Notes: generated by a model from the sequence alone, not told the origin. 34,770 nucleotides of DNA from an uncultured Clostridia bacterium (GCA_947626925.1 CANQTU010000004.1:1-34770), one strand, 5' to 3'; shown: positions 14,593 through 22,787, counted from the stretch's first letter. Program-made: numbers and translations.

Positions 14593-15822
14593 ATGAAAGA
14601 AAAGAAAAAAACAAAAAAAGTATTTAATAAGGGAATTACGCTAATAGCTTTGGTAATAACAATTATTGTATTATTGATATTAGCAGGAGTAAGCATAGCG
14701 ACACTAACAGGAGATAACGGAATACTAACAAAAGCCCAAACAGCAAAAACAGAAACAGAAAAAGCAAGCGAAGAAGAACAGCTAAAATTAGCAGCTATGA
14801 ACGCAGCAATGCATACACAAAGTTATGAGTACACAACAGAAGATAATAAAACAGTAACAATCCCAGCAGGATTTGCACCAACACAAATAAAAGGAGAAAA
14901 TGCGGTAGATGATGGATTAGTAATTGTAGACAGCCAAGAAAATAGTTACGTATGGATAGAAGTGCCAAAAACAGCTGATATATATACTACAGCAACAATT
15001 AACATTTCAGATTTTACGAATGATGATTATGATAAAATTTACAATGATTTAAAAAAATACACAGAACCATATAACGAAGGAAGTTTAAATCAAAATCGTA
15101 AATGGAATGATGAGTGGTATGATGGATGTGGAATAGCAAAACCAGAAGATTATAATGAGTTAAAGAATAAGATGTTAAAAAGTGTGTATACAAACGAAGG
15201 ATTTTGGGTAGGGCGATATGAAATGGGAACAGAAACACAAAGAAAAACCAGTAGTGATAAATTAACAGATGCAGTATGTAAAGAGGGAGCATACCCATAT
15301 AATTTTGTTACCTGTAGTCAAGCTCAACAATTAGCAAAAAGTGTGAATTCAGGAAATTATACTAGTAGTTTAATGTTTGGAATTCAATGGGACTTAATGC
15401 TAAAATTTATAGAAACTAAGAATGGAAAAACACAAGAGGAATTAAGAAAAGATTCTAGTAGTTGGGGAAATTACAAAAATTCAACTTTTACTATAACAAA
15501 AGGAAAGTATTCAACAAATTTTGGACAAACCTTTAAAGATGTAGCAAAAGAAGAAAACAAAAGATATACAAGACCAGCAGATGAAAATGCACGAGTATTA
15601 CTAACACCAGGAATAGATAAAAGGTTTTGCGTATTAAATATTTATGATATAGCCGGAAATATAGCTGAATGGACATTAGAACATGCTTTAGAAGACGAAA
15701 AACAACCGTGTGCTATTAGGGGAGGAGATGCTGGATCTGGAGTGTTTGCTGTGGCTTTTCGATCTTTGGGAAACGAGGAAACGGGCACTAGTGGAACAGG
15801 TTTTCGTTCAACTTTGTATTAG
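14593..15822 (+). CDS. Prepilin-like FGE/C-type-lectin surface protein (copy B)
   Basis: 409 aa from the ATG at 14593, seven bases after ATAGGAGG. Residues about 17-45 carry NKGITLIALV plus a hydrophobic helix like a type IV prepilin (cleavage after Gly), but with Ala instead of the usual Glu at mature position 5. A conserved stalk (GDNGILTKAQTAK...AAMNAAM) follows, then an FGE-like C-type lectin domain: GFAPTQIKGENAVDDGLVIV, GFWVGRYEMG, FGIQWDLMLKF, NIYDIAGNIAEWT and a final IRGG...GTGFRSTLY. The FGE catalytic cysteines are not evident, so it is probably a binding or display protein rather than an enzyme. The C-terminal segment is more GC-rich than the rest. Confidence 0.85.
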   Translation: MKEKKKTKKVFNKGITLIALVITIIVLLILAGVSIATLTGDNGILTKAQTAKTETEKASEEEQLKLAAMNAAMHTQSYEYTTEDNKTVTIPAGFAPTQIKGENAVDDGLVIVDSQENSYVWIEVPKTADIYTTATINISDFTNDDYDKIYNDLKKYTEPYNEGSLNQNRKWNDEWYDGCGIAKPEDYNELKNKMLKSVYTNEGFWVGRYEMGTETQRKTSSDKLTDAVCKEGAYPYNFVTCSQAQQLAKSVNSGNYTSSLMFGIQWDLMLKFIETKNGKTQEELRKDSSSWGNYKNSTFTITKGKYSTNFGQTFKDVAKEENKRYTRPADENARVLLTPGIDKRFCVLNIYDIAGNIAEWTLEHALEDEKQPCAIRGGDAGSGVFAVAFRSLGNEETGTSGTGFRSTLY

Positions 15823-15857
15823 AATGTATTAATTAAAATAATGAACAATTAAATGTG

Positions 15858-15889
15858 AATAACCTTACAAAATCGTAAGGTTATTTTTT
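15858..15889 (+). terminator. Intrinsic terminator of copy B
   Basis: Eleven-bp perfect stem AATAACCTTAC/GTAAGGTTATT, 6-base loop, T-run. Confidence 0.9.
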
Positions 15890-15951
15890 ATGAATACCAA
15901 TGCTAGACAATTAAATTTTGAAAGAAATTTGCATAAAAAAGAAATTTTGTC

Positions 15952-15980
15952 TTGATTTTTAATAAACTATATGATAAAAT
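15952..15980 (+). promoter_or_regulatory. Promoter of 45-aa ORF
   Basis: TTGATT at 15952-15957 and TAAAAT at 15975-15980, spacer 17 bp. Confidence 0.5.
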
Positions 15981-16008
15981 ATTACATATATATAAAGAGG
16001 TGAAATAT

Positions 16009-16146
16009 ATGAATAATAAATTTTTAGAAATTGCAAAAGAGCATGGAAAGATAAAAGATATTAGTGAAGCATTTAAAGAATATCCTGTAGAAGAGGAATG
16101 GCATAAAGGAAAAGTAGAAAATATTTTAAGCGTAGCAAAATATTGA
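16009..16146 (+). CDS. 45-aa protein of unknown function, possibly truncated
   Basis: ATG at 16009 behind AGAGGTG, with a promoter upstream. The product is MNNKFLEIAKEHGKIKDISE followed by an acidic, aromatic segment (EYPVEEEWHKGK). Its composition is that of a real soluble protein. No family recognised. A further 29-codon open stretch in another frame (16143-16232) follows immediately, so this may be the front of a longer, now frameshifted, gene. Confidence 0.55.
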   Translation: MNNKFLEIAKEHGKIKDISEAFKEYPVEEEWHKGKVENILSVAKY

Positions 16147-16232
16147 ATAATCAAATTTTATTTAAAATTGGAGAGGTAAGTTTAGAAAAGGTAGAAGAAT
16201 ATAAAGAAGCTTTTTATGAAAATTTGAAATAA
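16143..16232 (+). other. Possible frameshifted continuation of the 45-aa gene
   Basis: 29 codons from a TTG overlapping the previous stop, reading LNNQILFKIGEV then EKVEEYKEAFYENLK. Protein-like composition, but no ribosome binding site for the TTG. An AGAGG at 16172-16176 precedes a GTA and not a start codon. Confidence 0.3.
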
Positions 16233-16258
16233 AAAATATTACAATTAAGTTACAAGTC

Positions 16259-16287
16259 TTGCCAAAAGTAAAAGTATAAGTTATACT
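16259..16287 (+). promoter_or_regulatory. Promoter of (CA)12 leader, copy 2
   Basis: TTGCCA at 16259-16264 and TATACT at 16282-16287, spacer 17 bp. 20 of 24 bases up to and including TTG match the promoter at 2994, and AGTTATACT is shared. Confidence 0.7.
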
Positions 16288-16322
16288 TTTAATAAGGAAA
16301 ATAAAAAAGAGGAATGAAACAA

Positions 16323-16457
16323 ATGAAAAGAATAGAAGCTAAAACCCTTGAGGCTGTACACACACACACACACACACACACCTTATGTTTACTAAATAAA
16401 GAAATAAGTAAAAAATTAAATAAAATAGAAATAAGAAAGATAGTAGATAAGACCTAG
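16323..16457 (+). CDS. 44-aa leader peptide with (His-Thr)4, copy 2
   Basis: ATG at 16323 behind AGAGGA, stop TAG 16455-16457, same length as the copy at 3053. 35 of 44 residues are identical, including LEAV, the four His-Thr pairs, LCLLNKE and IRKIVDKT. The DNA from CTTGAGGCTGT through the CA tract to ACTAAATAAAGAAA is the same in both copies, and the terminator stem overlaps the stop codon in the same way. It precedes an intact prepilin/FGE-like gene. The likely role is in cis, as a translated attenuation leader. Function inferred from layout only. Confidence 0.7.
   Translation: MKRIEAKTLEAVHTHTHTHTLCLLNKEISKKLNKIEIRKIVDKT
16358..16381 (+). repeat. (AC)12 dinucleotide microsatellite in leader ORF
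   Basis: Twelve perfect AC units, the same number as at 3088, with identical flanks. Confidence 0.95.
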
Positions 16458-16486
16458 AAAATAGGTTTTATTTGCTATCTTTTTTG
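16437..16486 (+). terminator. Leader terminator/attenuator, copy 2
   Basis: AAGATAG (16437-16443) pairs with CTATCTT (16475-16481), continuing inward through AGATAA/TTATTT and ACCT/AGGT, followed by a T-run. The leader stop codon lies inside the hairpin. Nearly identical to 3167-3216. Confidence 0.85.
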
Positions 16487-16547
16487 TATTTAAAAAGTTA
16501 TTAAATTTTTTAAAAATATATATTATACAAGGAGGAAATAGTTAATT

Positions 16548-17828
16548 ATGAAACTAAAACACAAAAAAGAAGGCAGATTGCAAAAAGGTATAACCTTAAT
16601 CGCATTAGTAATAACAATTATTGTACTTTTAATACTTGCAGGAGTAAGTATCGCAACGTTAACAGGGAATAATGGAATACTAACAAAAGCTCAAACAGCC
16701 AAAACAGAAACAGAGCAAGCAAGCGAAGAAGAACAAATACAATTAGCAGCTATGAATGCAGCAATGAATACAGAAAGATATAATTATAAAGTAGAAGATG
16801 GAACGGTGCCAATTCCAGCAGGATTTGCACCAACACAAATAGAGGGAGAGAATACTATTGCAGAAGGAGTTGTAGTAGTAGATGAAAAAGGAAATGAGTT
16901 TGTATGGATACCATGTACAATAGACGAATTTAATAAACAAAGAAATACAGAGGAAGGTTGGTCATCAAAACAATATAGCTACAATGGTACAACTTCACAA
17001 TGGGGAGACAGCCAACCTAACCAAGAAAAAATACAAAATAGCATAAAGAACAAGGAAATTGGAGGATTTTATATAGGAAGATATGAAGCAGGAGTACCAA
17101 AAGAGGCAACAGAATTTTATGCTAATTCAGATGGGGCATCATATAAACGAAACACAGAAAAAAATGCAGATAATTCATATATTCCAGTAAGTAAAAAGGG
17201 TGTACAAGCATGGAATTATATAGATCAAACACATGCTAAAAATGCAGCAGAAAGAATGATAAGAAATAATGGAGTACAAAGCTATTTGATAGATTCACAT
17301 GCATGGGATACAACATGTAGAATAATAAAAAAATATGATAAGACTAAGAATTTATTAGATTCAACAGAATGGGGAAATTATTATAATAATAAAACAACCA
17401 AATATGAAAATCTAAATACCTTATATGCATTGCACACTTATGATACTGGCTGGCATTTTGCAGAGACATATAGTAAAGGACAAGTACCGAAAGGGCCAAA
17501 AGGAGTAGGAACAAATAGACTAGAATTGTCAACCGGAGCAAGTGACGACTTCAAAGCATATAACATATATGACTTGGCTGGAAATATGTGGGAATGGACA
17601 ACAGAAAATGGAAATAATGCAGGTGGAAACAAACCTACAGAGTCAATGCCAGGCCTACAGATTACCGACGTAGCAGGTGCTAAGAACGGCGTTATCCGTG
17701 GTGGTAGTTTTGGCGACAATGGTGGCGGTGACCCAGTAGTTCGCTCGGGCGGCGACCCTACTACAAGCAACTGCTTCGGCCACTTAGGGTTCCGCGTCGT
17801 TCTTTATCTTCAGCCATCAAATAAATAA
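16548..17828 (+). CDS. Prepilin-like FGE/C-type-lectin surface protein (copy C)
   Basis: 426 aa, intact. The N-terminus is almost identical to the broken gene at 3278 (MKLKHKKEG.LQKG|ITLIALV, cleavage expected after G14), with Ala in place of Glu at mature position 5. The stalk GILTKAQTAKTETEQASEEEQ follows. The FGE-like domain shows FVWIPC, GFYIGRYEAG, VQAWNYIDQTHAKNAAERM, NIYDLAGNMWEWT, and a final RGGSFGDNGGGD...GFRVVLYL. The last 45 or so codons are much more GC-rich than the rest. It probably forms or decorates a pilus-like surface structure and displays a lectin-type binding face. Expression is presumably governed by the (CA)12 leader upstream. No pilus assembly genes are in the window. 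Confidence 0.88.
   Translation: MKLKHKKEGRLQKGITLIALVITIIVLLILAGVSIATLTGNNGILTKAQTAKTETEQASEEEQIQLAAMNAAMNTERYNYKVEDGTVPIPAGFAPTQIEGENTIAEGVVVVDEKGNEFVWIPCTIDEFNKQRNTEEGWSSKQYSYNGTTSQWGDSQPNQEKIQNSIKNKEIGGFYIGRYEAGVPKEATEFYANSDGASYKRNTEKNADNSYIPVSKKGVQAWNYIDQTHAKNAAERMIRNNGVQSYLIDSHAWDTTCRIIKKYDKTKNLLDSTEWGNYYNNKTTKYENLNTLYALHTYDTGWHFAETYSKGQVPKGPKGVGTNRLELSTGASDDFKAYNIYDLAGNMWEWTTENGNNAGGNKPTESMPGLQITDVAGAKNGVIRGGSFGDNGGGDPVVRSGGDPTTSNCFGHLGFRVVLYLQPSNK
17691..17810 (+). other. GC-rich, A-poor C-terminal segment, candidate DGR variable region
   Basis: By hand count 67 of 120 bases are G or C and 17 are A, in a strongly A-rich gene. Codons in the suspected variable stretch end almost only in C or T (GGC GAC AAT GGT GGC GGT GAC; AGC AAC TGC TTC GGC CAC), as expected if AAC/AAT codons in a template were mutated at A. 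It ends with the conserved GFRVV block. No template repeat or reverse transcriptase is in this window. Confidence 0.5.
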
Positions 17829-17832
17829 AATT

Positions 17833-17862
17833 AAAATAGCGTCACTAATGGCGCTATTTTCC
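17833..17862 (+). terminator. Intrinsic terminator of copy C
   Basis: Nine-bp perfect stem AAAATAGCG/CGCTATTTT. Confidence 0.75.
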
Positions 17863-17949
17863 ATTTCTAAGTGTTGCTGCCACAAAATTCAAAAATTCAA
17901 TAGAAAATCTACCAAGTATATCTAAAAACAAAAACGCACCAATTATAAA

Positions 17950-18129
17950 CCTGTCCCAAAACAGGCGAAAAATGTAAACTTGTGCCTGTCCCAAAACAGG
18001 CGAAAAGTGTAAACTTGTGCCTGTCCCAGAACAGGCACGAAAAGTGTAAACTCGTGCCTGTCCCAGAACAGGCACCTGTCCCAAAAAGGGACAAAATGGG
18101 TACATTGGTGCCTGTCCCAGAACGGGACA
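17950..18129. repeat. Array of GTGCCTGTCCC palindromic repeats
   Basis: Six units start at 17950, 17985, 18020, 18057, 18075 and 18111. The first three are 35-37-nt tandem copies (CCTGTCCCAAAACAGGC, then GAAAA.TGTAAACT.GTG). The fourth is a lone palindrome, and the last two form the 55-bp element also found at 9673. Each unit starts with a small hairpin. The stretch between copy C and miaB (17829-18215) holds only this array, a terminator and the miaB promoter. Apparent small reading frames across it are products of the repeats. Confidence 0.9.
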
Positions 18130-18150
18130 AAAAAAGTCTTCCAAAAAAAC

Positions 18151-18179
18151 TTGAAAAACAGCGGATTTTGTAATAAAAT
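18151..18179 (+). promoter_or_regulatory. Promoter of miaB-mutS operon
   Basis: TTGAAA at 18151-18156 and TAAAAT at 18174-18179, spacer 17 bp. Confidence 0.6.
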
Positions 18180-18215
18180 AAGACAAGACATAAAAAAAGG
18201 AGAAATAAGCACAAA

Positions 18216-19619
18216 ATGAATGAAATAGAAATACAAAAACAATACATTAAAAAAGTAAGAGAAAACAACAAAAACAAAAAGCAAAAATATATCATAGTAA
18301 CAATGGGATGCCAACTAAACGAAAACGACTCTGAAAAACTATGTGGAATGTTAGATGAAATGGGATATACTAAAACTGAAAAGCAAGAAGAAGCAGATTT
18401 AGCACTATTTAATACGTGTTGTGTAAGAGAAAATGCAGAAGATAGGCTTTTTGGAAAACTAGGAGAATTAAAGAAAATAAAAGAGCAAAAGGGAATTATC
18501 ATTGCAATAGGTGGTTGCATGATGCAAGAAAAGCACATTACAAAAAAGATTAAAGAAAGCTATCCATTTGTAGATATAATATTTGGAACACATACGTTAC
18601 ACAAATTTCCAGAGGATTTATATAAAATTTTGGAAGAGAAGAGAAAATTAGAAGATGTTATTGACATAGACGGCAAAATTTATGAAGGATTGCCAATAAA
18701 AAGAGATAGTAAAATAAAAGCATCTGTTACAATTATGAATGGTTGCAATAATTTTTGTAGTTATTGTATTGTGCCTTATGTACGTGGAAGGGAAAGAAGC
18801 AGACAGCCAAGAGCAATTATTGAAGAAGTAAAAGAATTAGCAAAACAAGGATATAAAGAAGTCACTCTATTAGGTCAAAATGTTAATTCATATTTAAGAG
18901 TAGAAAAAGAAAAGAAAATAGAATTTGAAGAATACGAAGGAGTTAACTCTTTTGCTACATTGTTAAAAGCAATTAACAAAATTGAAGGAATAGAAAGAAT
19001 TCGTTTTGTATCTCCACACCCAAAAGATTTTACAGATGATGTAATAGAAGCAATAAGGGATTGTAATAAAGTATGTAAGTTGGTGCACTTACCTTTGCAA
19101 GCTGGAAATACAAAAGTGTTAAAAGAAATGAATAGAAAATATACCAAAGAGCAATATCTAGCTTTGGTAGAAAAAATGAAAAATAAAATTCCTAATGTAA
19201 CATTTTCAACAGACATTATTGTTGGCTTTCCTGGAGAAACTCAAGAAGAATTTGAAGACACTTTAGATGTAGTAAATAAAGTGAAATTTGAGCAAGTATA
19301 TATGTTTATTTATTCAAGAAGAATAGGAACACCAGGAGATAAAATGGAAAATCAAATTCCAGAAGAAGAAAAGCATAAAAGATTTGATAAATTAAAAGCT
19401 TTAGTTGAAAGTCAAATTGGGGAAACAAGCAAAAAATATATTGGAACAATGCAAAAAGTTTTAGTAGAAGGAGAAAGCAAAAATAATAAAAATCTATTAA
19501 CAGGTAGAACTGATAGTAATAAAGTAGTCATTTTTGAAGGAGATAAAAAACTAATTGGAAAAATGGTCGAATTAAAAATTATTTCAGAACATATGTGGTA
19601 TTTGAAAGGAGAAATATAA
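18216..19619 (+). CDS. miaB: tRNA-2-methylthio-N6-dimethylallyladenosine synthase MiaB
   Basis: 467 aa. Radical-SAM methylthiotransferase that modifies A37 of tRNAs reading UNN codons. The N-terminal UPF0004 domain has the cluster cysteines (MGCQLNENDSEK near residue 31, FNTCCVRENAE, GGCM). The radical-SAM CxxxCxxC (CNNFCSYC) is at about 177-184, followed by PYVRGRERSR, and a TRAM domain is at the end (about 400-465). A roughly 30-residue N-terminal extension before YIIVTMGC is usual in clostridia. The ribosome binding site AAAGGAG precedes the ATG. Its stop is directly followed by the mutS start; this pairing is common in clostridia. Confidence 0.96.
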   Translation: MNEIEIQKQYIKKVRENNKNKKQKYIIVTMGCQLNENDSEKLCGMLDEMGYTKTEKQEEADLALFNTCCVRENAEDRLFGKLGELKKIKEQKGIIIAIGGCMMQEKHITKKIKESYPFVDIIFGTHTLHKFPEDLYKILEEKRKLEDVIDIDGKIYEGLPIKRDSKIKASVTIMNGCNNFCSYCIVPYVRGRERSRQPRAIIEEVKELAKQGYKEVTLLGQNVNSYLRVEKEKKIEFEEYEGVNSFATLLKAINKIEGIERIRFVSPHPKDFTDDVIEAIRDCNKVCKLVHLPLQAGNTKVLKEMNRKYTKEQYLALVEKMKNKIPNVTFSTDIIVGFPGETQEEFEDTLDVVNKVKFEQVYMFIYSRRIGTPGDKMENQIPEEEKHKRFDKLKALVESQIGETSKKYIGTMQKVLVEGESKNNKNLLTGRTDSNKVVIFEGDKKLIGKMVELKIISEHMWYLKGEI

Positions 19620-22235
19620 ATGGCAGAATATTCACCAATGATGCAAAGATATATCGAAACAAAAGAACAATACAAAGACTGTATTTTATTTTACCGATTA
19701 GGCGATTTCTATGAAATGTTTTTTGATGATGCTATTTTAGCAGCAAGAGAATTAGAAATTACTTTAACTGGTAAAGACTGTGGACAAGAAGAAAGAGCAC
19801 CTATGGCAGGTGTTCCGCATCATGCTGCTGAAATGTATATAGCAAAATTAGTAAGTAAAGGCTATAAAGTAGCAATTTGCGAGCAATTAGAAGATCCAAA
19901 AACAACTAAAGGAATAGTAAAAAGAGGCGTTATTCGTGTGGTAACACCTGGTACAGTAGTAGAAAGTAATATGCTAGAAGAAAGAAAGAACAATTATATA
20001 ATGTCAATTTTTAAATCTGGCATTTACTTTGGTATAAGTATATGTGATATATCAACAGGAGAATTTTACTCTGCTGAAATTAAAGATAATAATAATTTTC
20101 CAATGTTATTAGATGAAATAGCAAGATATACACCATCAGAATTAGTTGTTAACAGTATGATGGCAGACTGCACAGAAGAAATGAACAAAATAAAAGAAAG
20201 ATTTGAAAACATATATATAACAAAATTTAATGACGAATTTTTTAAAACAGAACTAGAAAATTTAGAATTACAATTTAACATTGTGGATAATCAAGGCAAA
20301 AAAATAGAAAATATGCAAGATAGAAATTTATCTATTGCATCTATTCATGCTTTAAGAGAATATATAGAACAAACACAAAAAACAACTTTAGACCATATAA
20401 ACAAAATAGTTCTTTATCCATTATCTAGATATATGGCATTAGATATTAATGCAAGAAGAAATTTAGAAATTACAGAAAAAATGAGGGATAAATCTAAAAA
20501 AGGAACACTATTATGGGTATTAGACAAAACCTCAACATCAATGGGGGGAAGATGTTTAAGAAGATGGTTAAATGACCCATTAGTAGATGTTTTAGAAATT
20601 AATAAAAGATTAGATGGAGTAAAAGAATTAAAAGATAATCTAATTTTAAGAGGAGATATTGTAGATAACCTTAAAAAAGTATATGACATAGAACGTCTAG
20701 CTGGTAAAATGGCTTATGGAAATGCTAATGCTAGAGATATGATTACACTAAAAAATTCTTTACTAAAATTACCAGAAATAAAAAAATGCTTATCAGAATG
20801 TAAAAGCAACTTATTAAAAGAATTAGCAAAAAATCTAGACGAATTACAAGATATTTATCAATTAATAGATAGTGCTATTATTGATGATCCTCCTATGACA
20901 ATTAAAGATGGAGGTATAATTAAATTAGGATATGACGAAGAAATTGATACTTTAAAAACAGCGCAAACTGAAGGAAAAAATTGGCTTGTTAAACTAGAAT
21001 TAGAAGAAAGAGAAAAAACGGGAATTAAAAATTTAAAAGTAGGATTTAATAAAGTATTTGGATATTTTATAGAGGTAACAAAATCTTATTTAAATCAAGT
21101 ACCAGAAAGATTTATACGTAAACAAACTTTAGCTAATGCAGAAAGATATATAACAGAAGAATTAAAAAATTTGGAAAATCAAATTTTAGGAGCAGAGGAA
21201 AAAGTTGTAAACTTAGAATATGAAGCATTTGTAAAAATTCGTGAAGAAATTTCTAAAAATATAAAAAGACTACAAAAAACAAGTGAAGTCGTTTCAAATT
21301 TAGATGTTATAACATCTTTTGCAGAAATAGCTGAAGATATGAATTATTGCATGCCAGAAGTAAATTCATCTGGAATAATTGATATAAAAAATGGAAGACA
21401 TCCTGTTATTGAAAAAATATTAGGACAAGGTGGATTTGTAGAAAACGATACTTACCTTGACAAACAGGAAAATAGGTTATCAATTATAACAGGACCAAAC
21501 ATGGCAGGTAAATCTACTTATATGAGGCAAGTAGCATTAATAACATTAATGGCACAAGTAGGAAGTTTTGTACCGGCAGAAACTGCAAAAATAGGCGTAG
21601 TTGATAAAATATTTACTAGGGTAGGAGCATCAGATGATTTAAGTATGGGACAAAGTACATTTATGGTAGAAATGATGGAAGTTGCAACTATTCTTAAAGA
21701 AGCAACTAGCAATAGCTTAGTAATTTTAGACGAAATTGGTAGAGGAACTTCTACTTATGATGGTTTATCTATTGCATGGGCAGTTGCTGAATTTATAGCT
21801 GACAAAGAAAAATGTGGTGCGAAAACACTATTTGCTACTCATTATCATGAATTAACAGAATTAGAAAACAAATTAGAAGGAATAAAAAATTATTCAATAG
21901 CTGTAAAAGAAAAAGGAGAAGATATAATTTTCTTAAGAAAAATTGTAAGAGGTGGAACTGACGAAAGCTATGGAATTCATGTTGCCAAATTAGCAGGAGT
22001 ACCTAAAATGGTAACTCAAAAAGCAAATGAAATACTAAACTCTCTAGAAAGAAAAAATGTCTTAACAGGAAAAAACAAAGAAAAACAAGACAAAAAGAAA
22101 ATGGAAGGGCAATTTGATTTATACAATTATAAATTAGCTGAAATAGCTCATGAAGTTGATAAAATAAACTTAAATGAATTAACACCAATTGATGCACTTA
22201 ATACTTTAGTAAAAATAAAAGAAAAAATGAAATAA
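19620..22235 (+). CDS. mutS: DNA mismatch repair protein MutS
   Basis: 871 aa, full length. Recognises mismatches and starts repair with MutL. The mismatch-binding motif GDFYEMFFDDA (about 30-38) is present, followed by the connector and core domains. The ATPase has Walker A GPNMAGKST (about 625-632), FMVEMMEVA, Walker B LVILDEIGRGTSTYDG, and ATHYHELTEL, with a C-terminal helix-turn-helix. The ATG abuts the miaB stop, so the two are translationally coupled (ribosome binding site AAAGGAG at the end of miaB). mutL, often next, is absent; a folate transporter follows after 15 bases. Confidence 0.98.
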   Translation: MAEYSPMMQRYIETKEQYKDCILFYRLGDFYEMFFDDAILAARELEITLTGKDCGQEERAPMAGVPHHAAEMYIAKLVSKGYKVAICEQLEDPKTTKGIVKRGVIRVVTPGTVVESNMLEERKNNYIMSIFKSGIYFGISICDISTGEFYSAEIKDNNNFPMLLDEIARYTPSELVVNSMMADCTEEMNKIKERFENIYITKFNDEFFKTELENLELQFNIVDNQGKKIENMQDRNLSIASIHALREYIEQTQKTTLDHINKIVLYPLSRYMALDINARRNLEITEKMRDKSKKGTLLWVLDKTSTSMGGRCLRRWLNDPLVDVLEINKRLDGVKELKDNLILRGDIVDNLKKVYDIERLAGKMAYGNANARDMITLKNSLLKLPEIKKCLSECKSNLLKELAKNLDELQDIYQLIDSAIIDDPPMTIKDGGIIKLGYDEEIDTLKTAQTEGKNWLVKLELEEREKTGIKNLKVGFNKVFGYFIEVTKSYLNQVPERFIRKQTLANAERYITEELKNLENQILGAEEKVVNLEYEAFVKIREEISKNIKRLQKTSEVVSNLDVITSFAEIAEDMNYCMPEVNSSGIIDIKNGRHPVIEKILGQGGFVENDTYLDKQENRLSIITGPNMAGKSTYMRQVALITLMAQVGSFVPAETAKIGVVDKIFTRVGASDDLSMGQSTFMVEMMEVATILKEATSNSLVILDEIGRGTSTYDGLSIAWAVAEFIADKEKCGAKTLFATHYHELTELENKLEGIKNYSIAVKEKGEDIIFLRKIVRGGTDESYGIHVAKLAGVPKMVTQKANEILNSLERKNVLTGKNKEKQDKKKMEGQFDLYNYKLAEIAHEVDKINLNELTPIDALNTLVKIKEKMK

Positions 22236-22250
22236 AAGGAGAAATAAAAA

Positions 22251-22787
22251 ATGTCAAAAAGCAAAAAAATCATATTATCTGCACTATTATTAGCATTGTT
22301 AATTGTATTATCAAGATTTTTATCTATAAAAACTCCAATAGTAAAAATAAGTTTTTCATTTGTACCAACAATGTTATGCGCGATTTGGCTAGGTCCAAAA
22401 TGGACAATTTTAATTAATGTATTAGGAGATTTAATAGGTGCTACTTTATTCCCAAGTGGCCCATACTTTGTAGGATATACAATTAGCACAGGTATAGCAG
22501 CATTTATTTATGGAATGCTTATGTATAAAAAAGAAGAAAATACATATACAGAAAAACAATTTATTTTAAGAACAATTTTAGCAGTTGTTTTAGTAACAGC
22601 AATTGTAAATATGGGATTAAATACTCTATGGGTAAGTATAACATCTGGCTCTGCATTTATTGTTTTAGCTGGTGCAAGAGTTGTAAAAGAAGTTGTATTA
22701 ATACCAGTAAAAGTAATTACTATACTATTTTTAGAAAGAGTATTAAGAACTCCATTTAATAAATATTTAAGGAGCGAAAATGATTAA
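22251..22787 (+). CDS. folT: Folate ECF transporter substrate-binding subunit
   Basis: 178 aa, about six transmembrane helices, S component of an energy-coupling factor transporter. The FolT pattern is clear: SFSFVPTMLCAIWLGPKW, LGDLIGATLFPSGPYFVGYT and GIAAFIYG. It binds folates at the outer membrane face. It starts 15 bases after mutS with AAAGGAG, overlaps ecfA by 8 bases, and so forms an operon with its own energising module. Confidence 0.9.
   Translation: MSKSKKIILSALLLALLIVLSRFLSIKTPIVKISFSFVPTMLCAIWLGPKWTILINVLGDLIGATLFPSGPYFVGYTISTGIAAFIYGMLMYKKEENTYTEKQFILRTILAVVLVTAIVNMGLNTLWVSITSGSAFIVLAGARVVKEVVLIPVKVITILFLERVLRTPFNKYLRSEND

Noticed and set aside
3278..17828. A complete diversity-generating retroelement in this window
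   Set aside because: No reverse transcriptase, accessory avd-like gene or template repeat could be found, so only candidate target genes are claimed.
16548..17828. Active formylglycine-generating enzyme or sulfatase-modifying factor
   Set aside because: Only the fold-defining blocks are present, and the protein is anchored by a prepilin-like helix. No catalytic cysteine pair or sulfatase was seen.
17950..18129. Repeat array as a CRISPR
   Set aside because: Units are nearly contiguous palindromes without unique spacers, the unit length changes, and no cas genes are present.
17854..18538. Several reading frames on the minus strand (and one on the plus strand) across the repeat array
   Set aside because: Their proteins are simple translations of the repeats (recurring WDRHKFT- or GTGTSLHF-like units) and they have no ribosome binding site.
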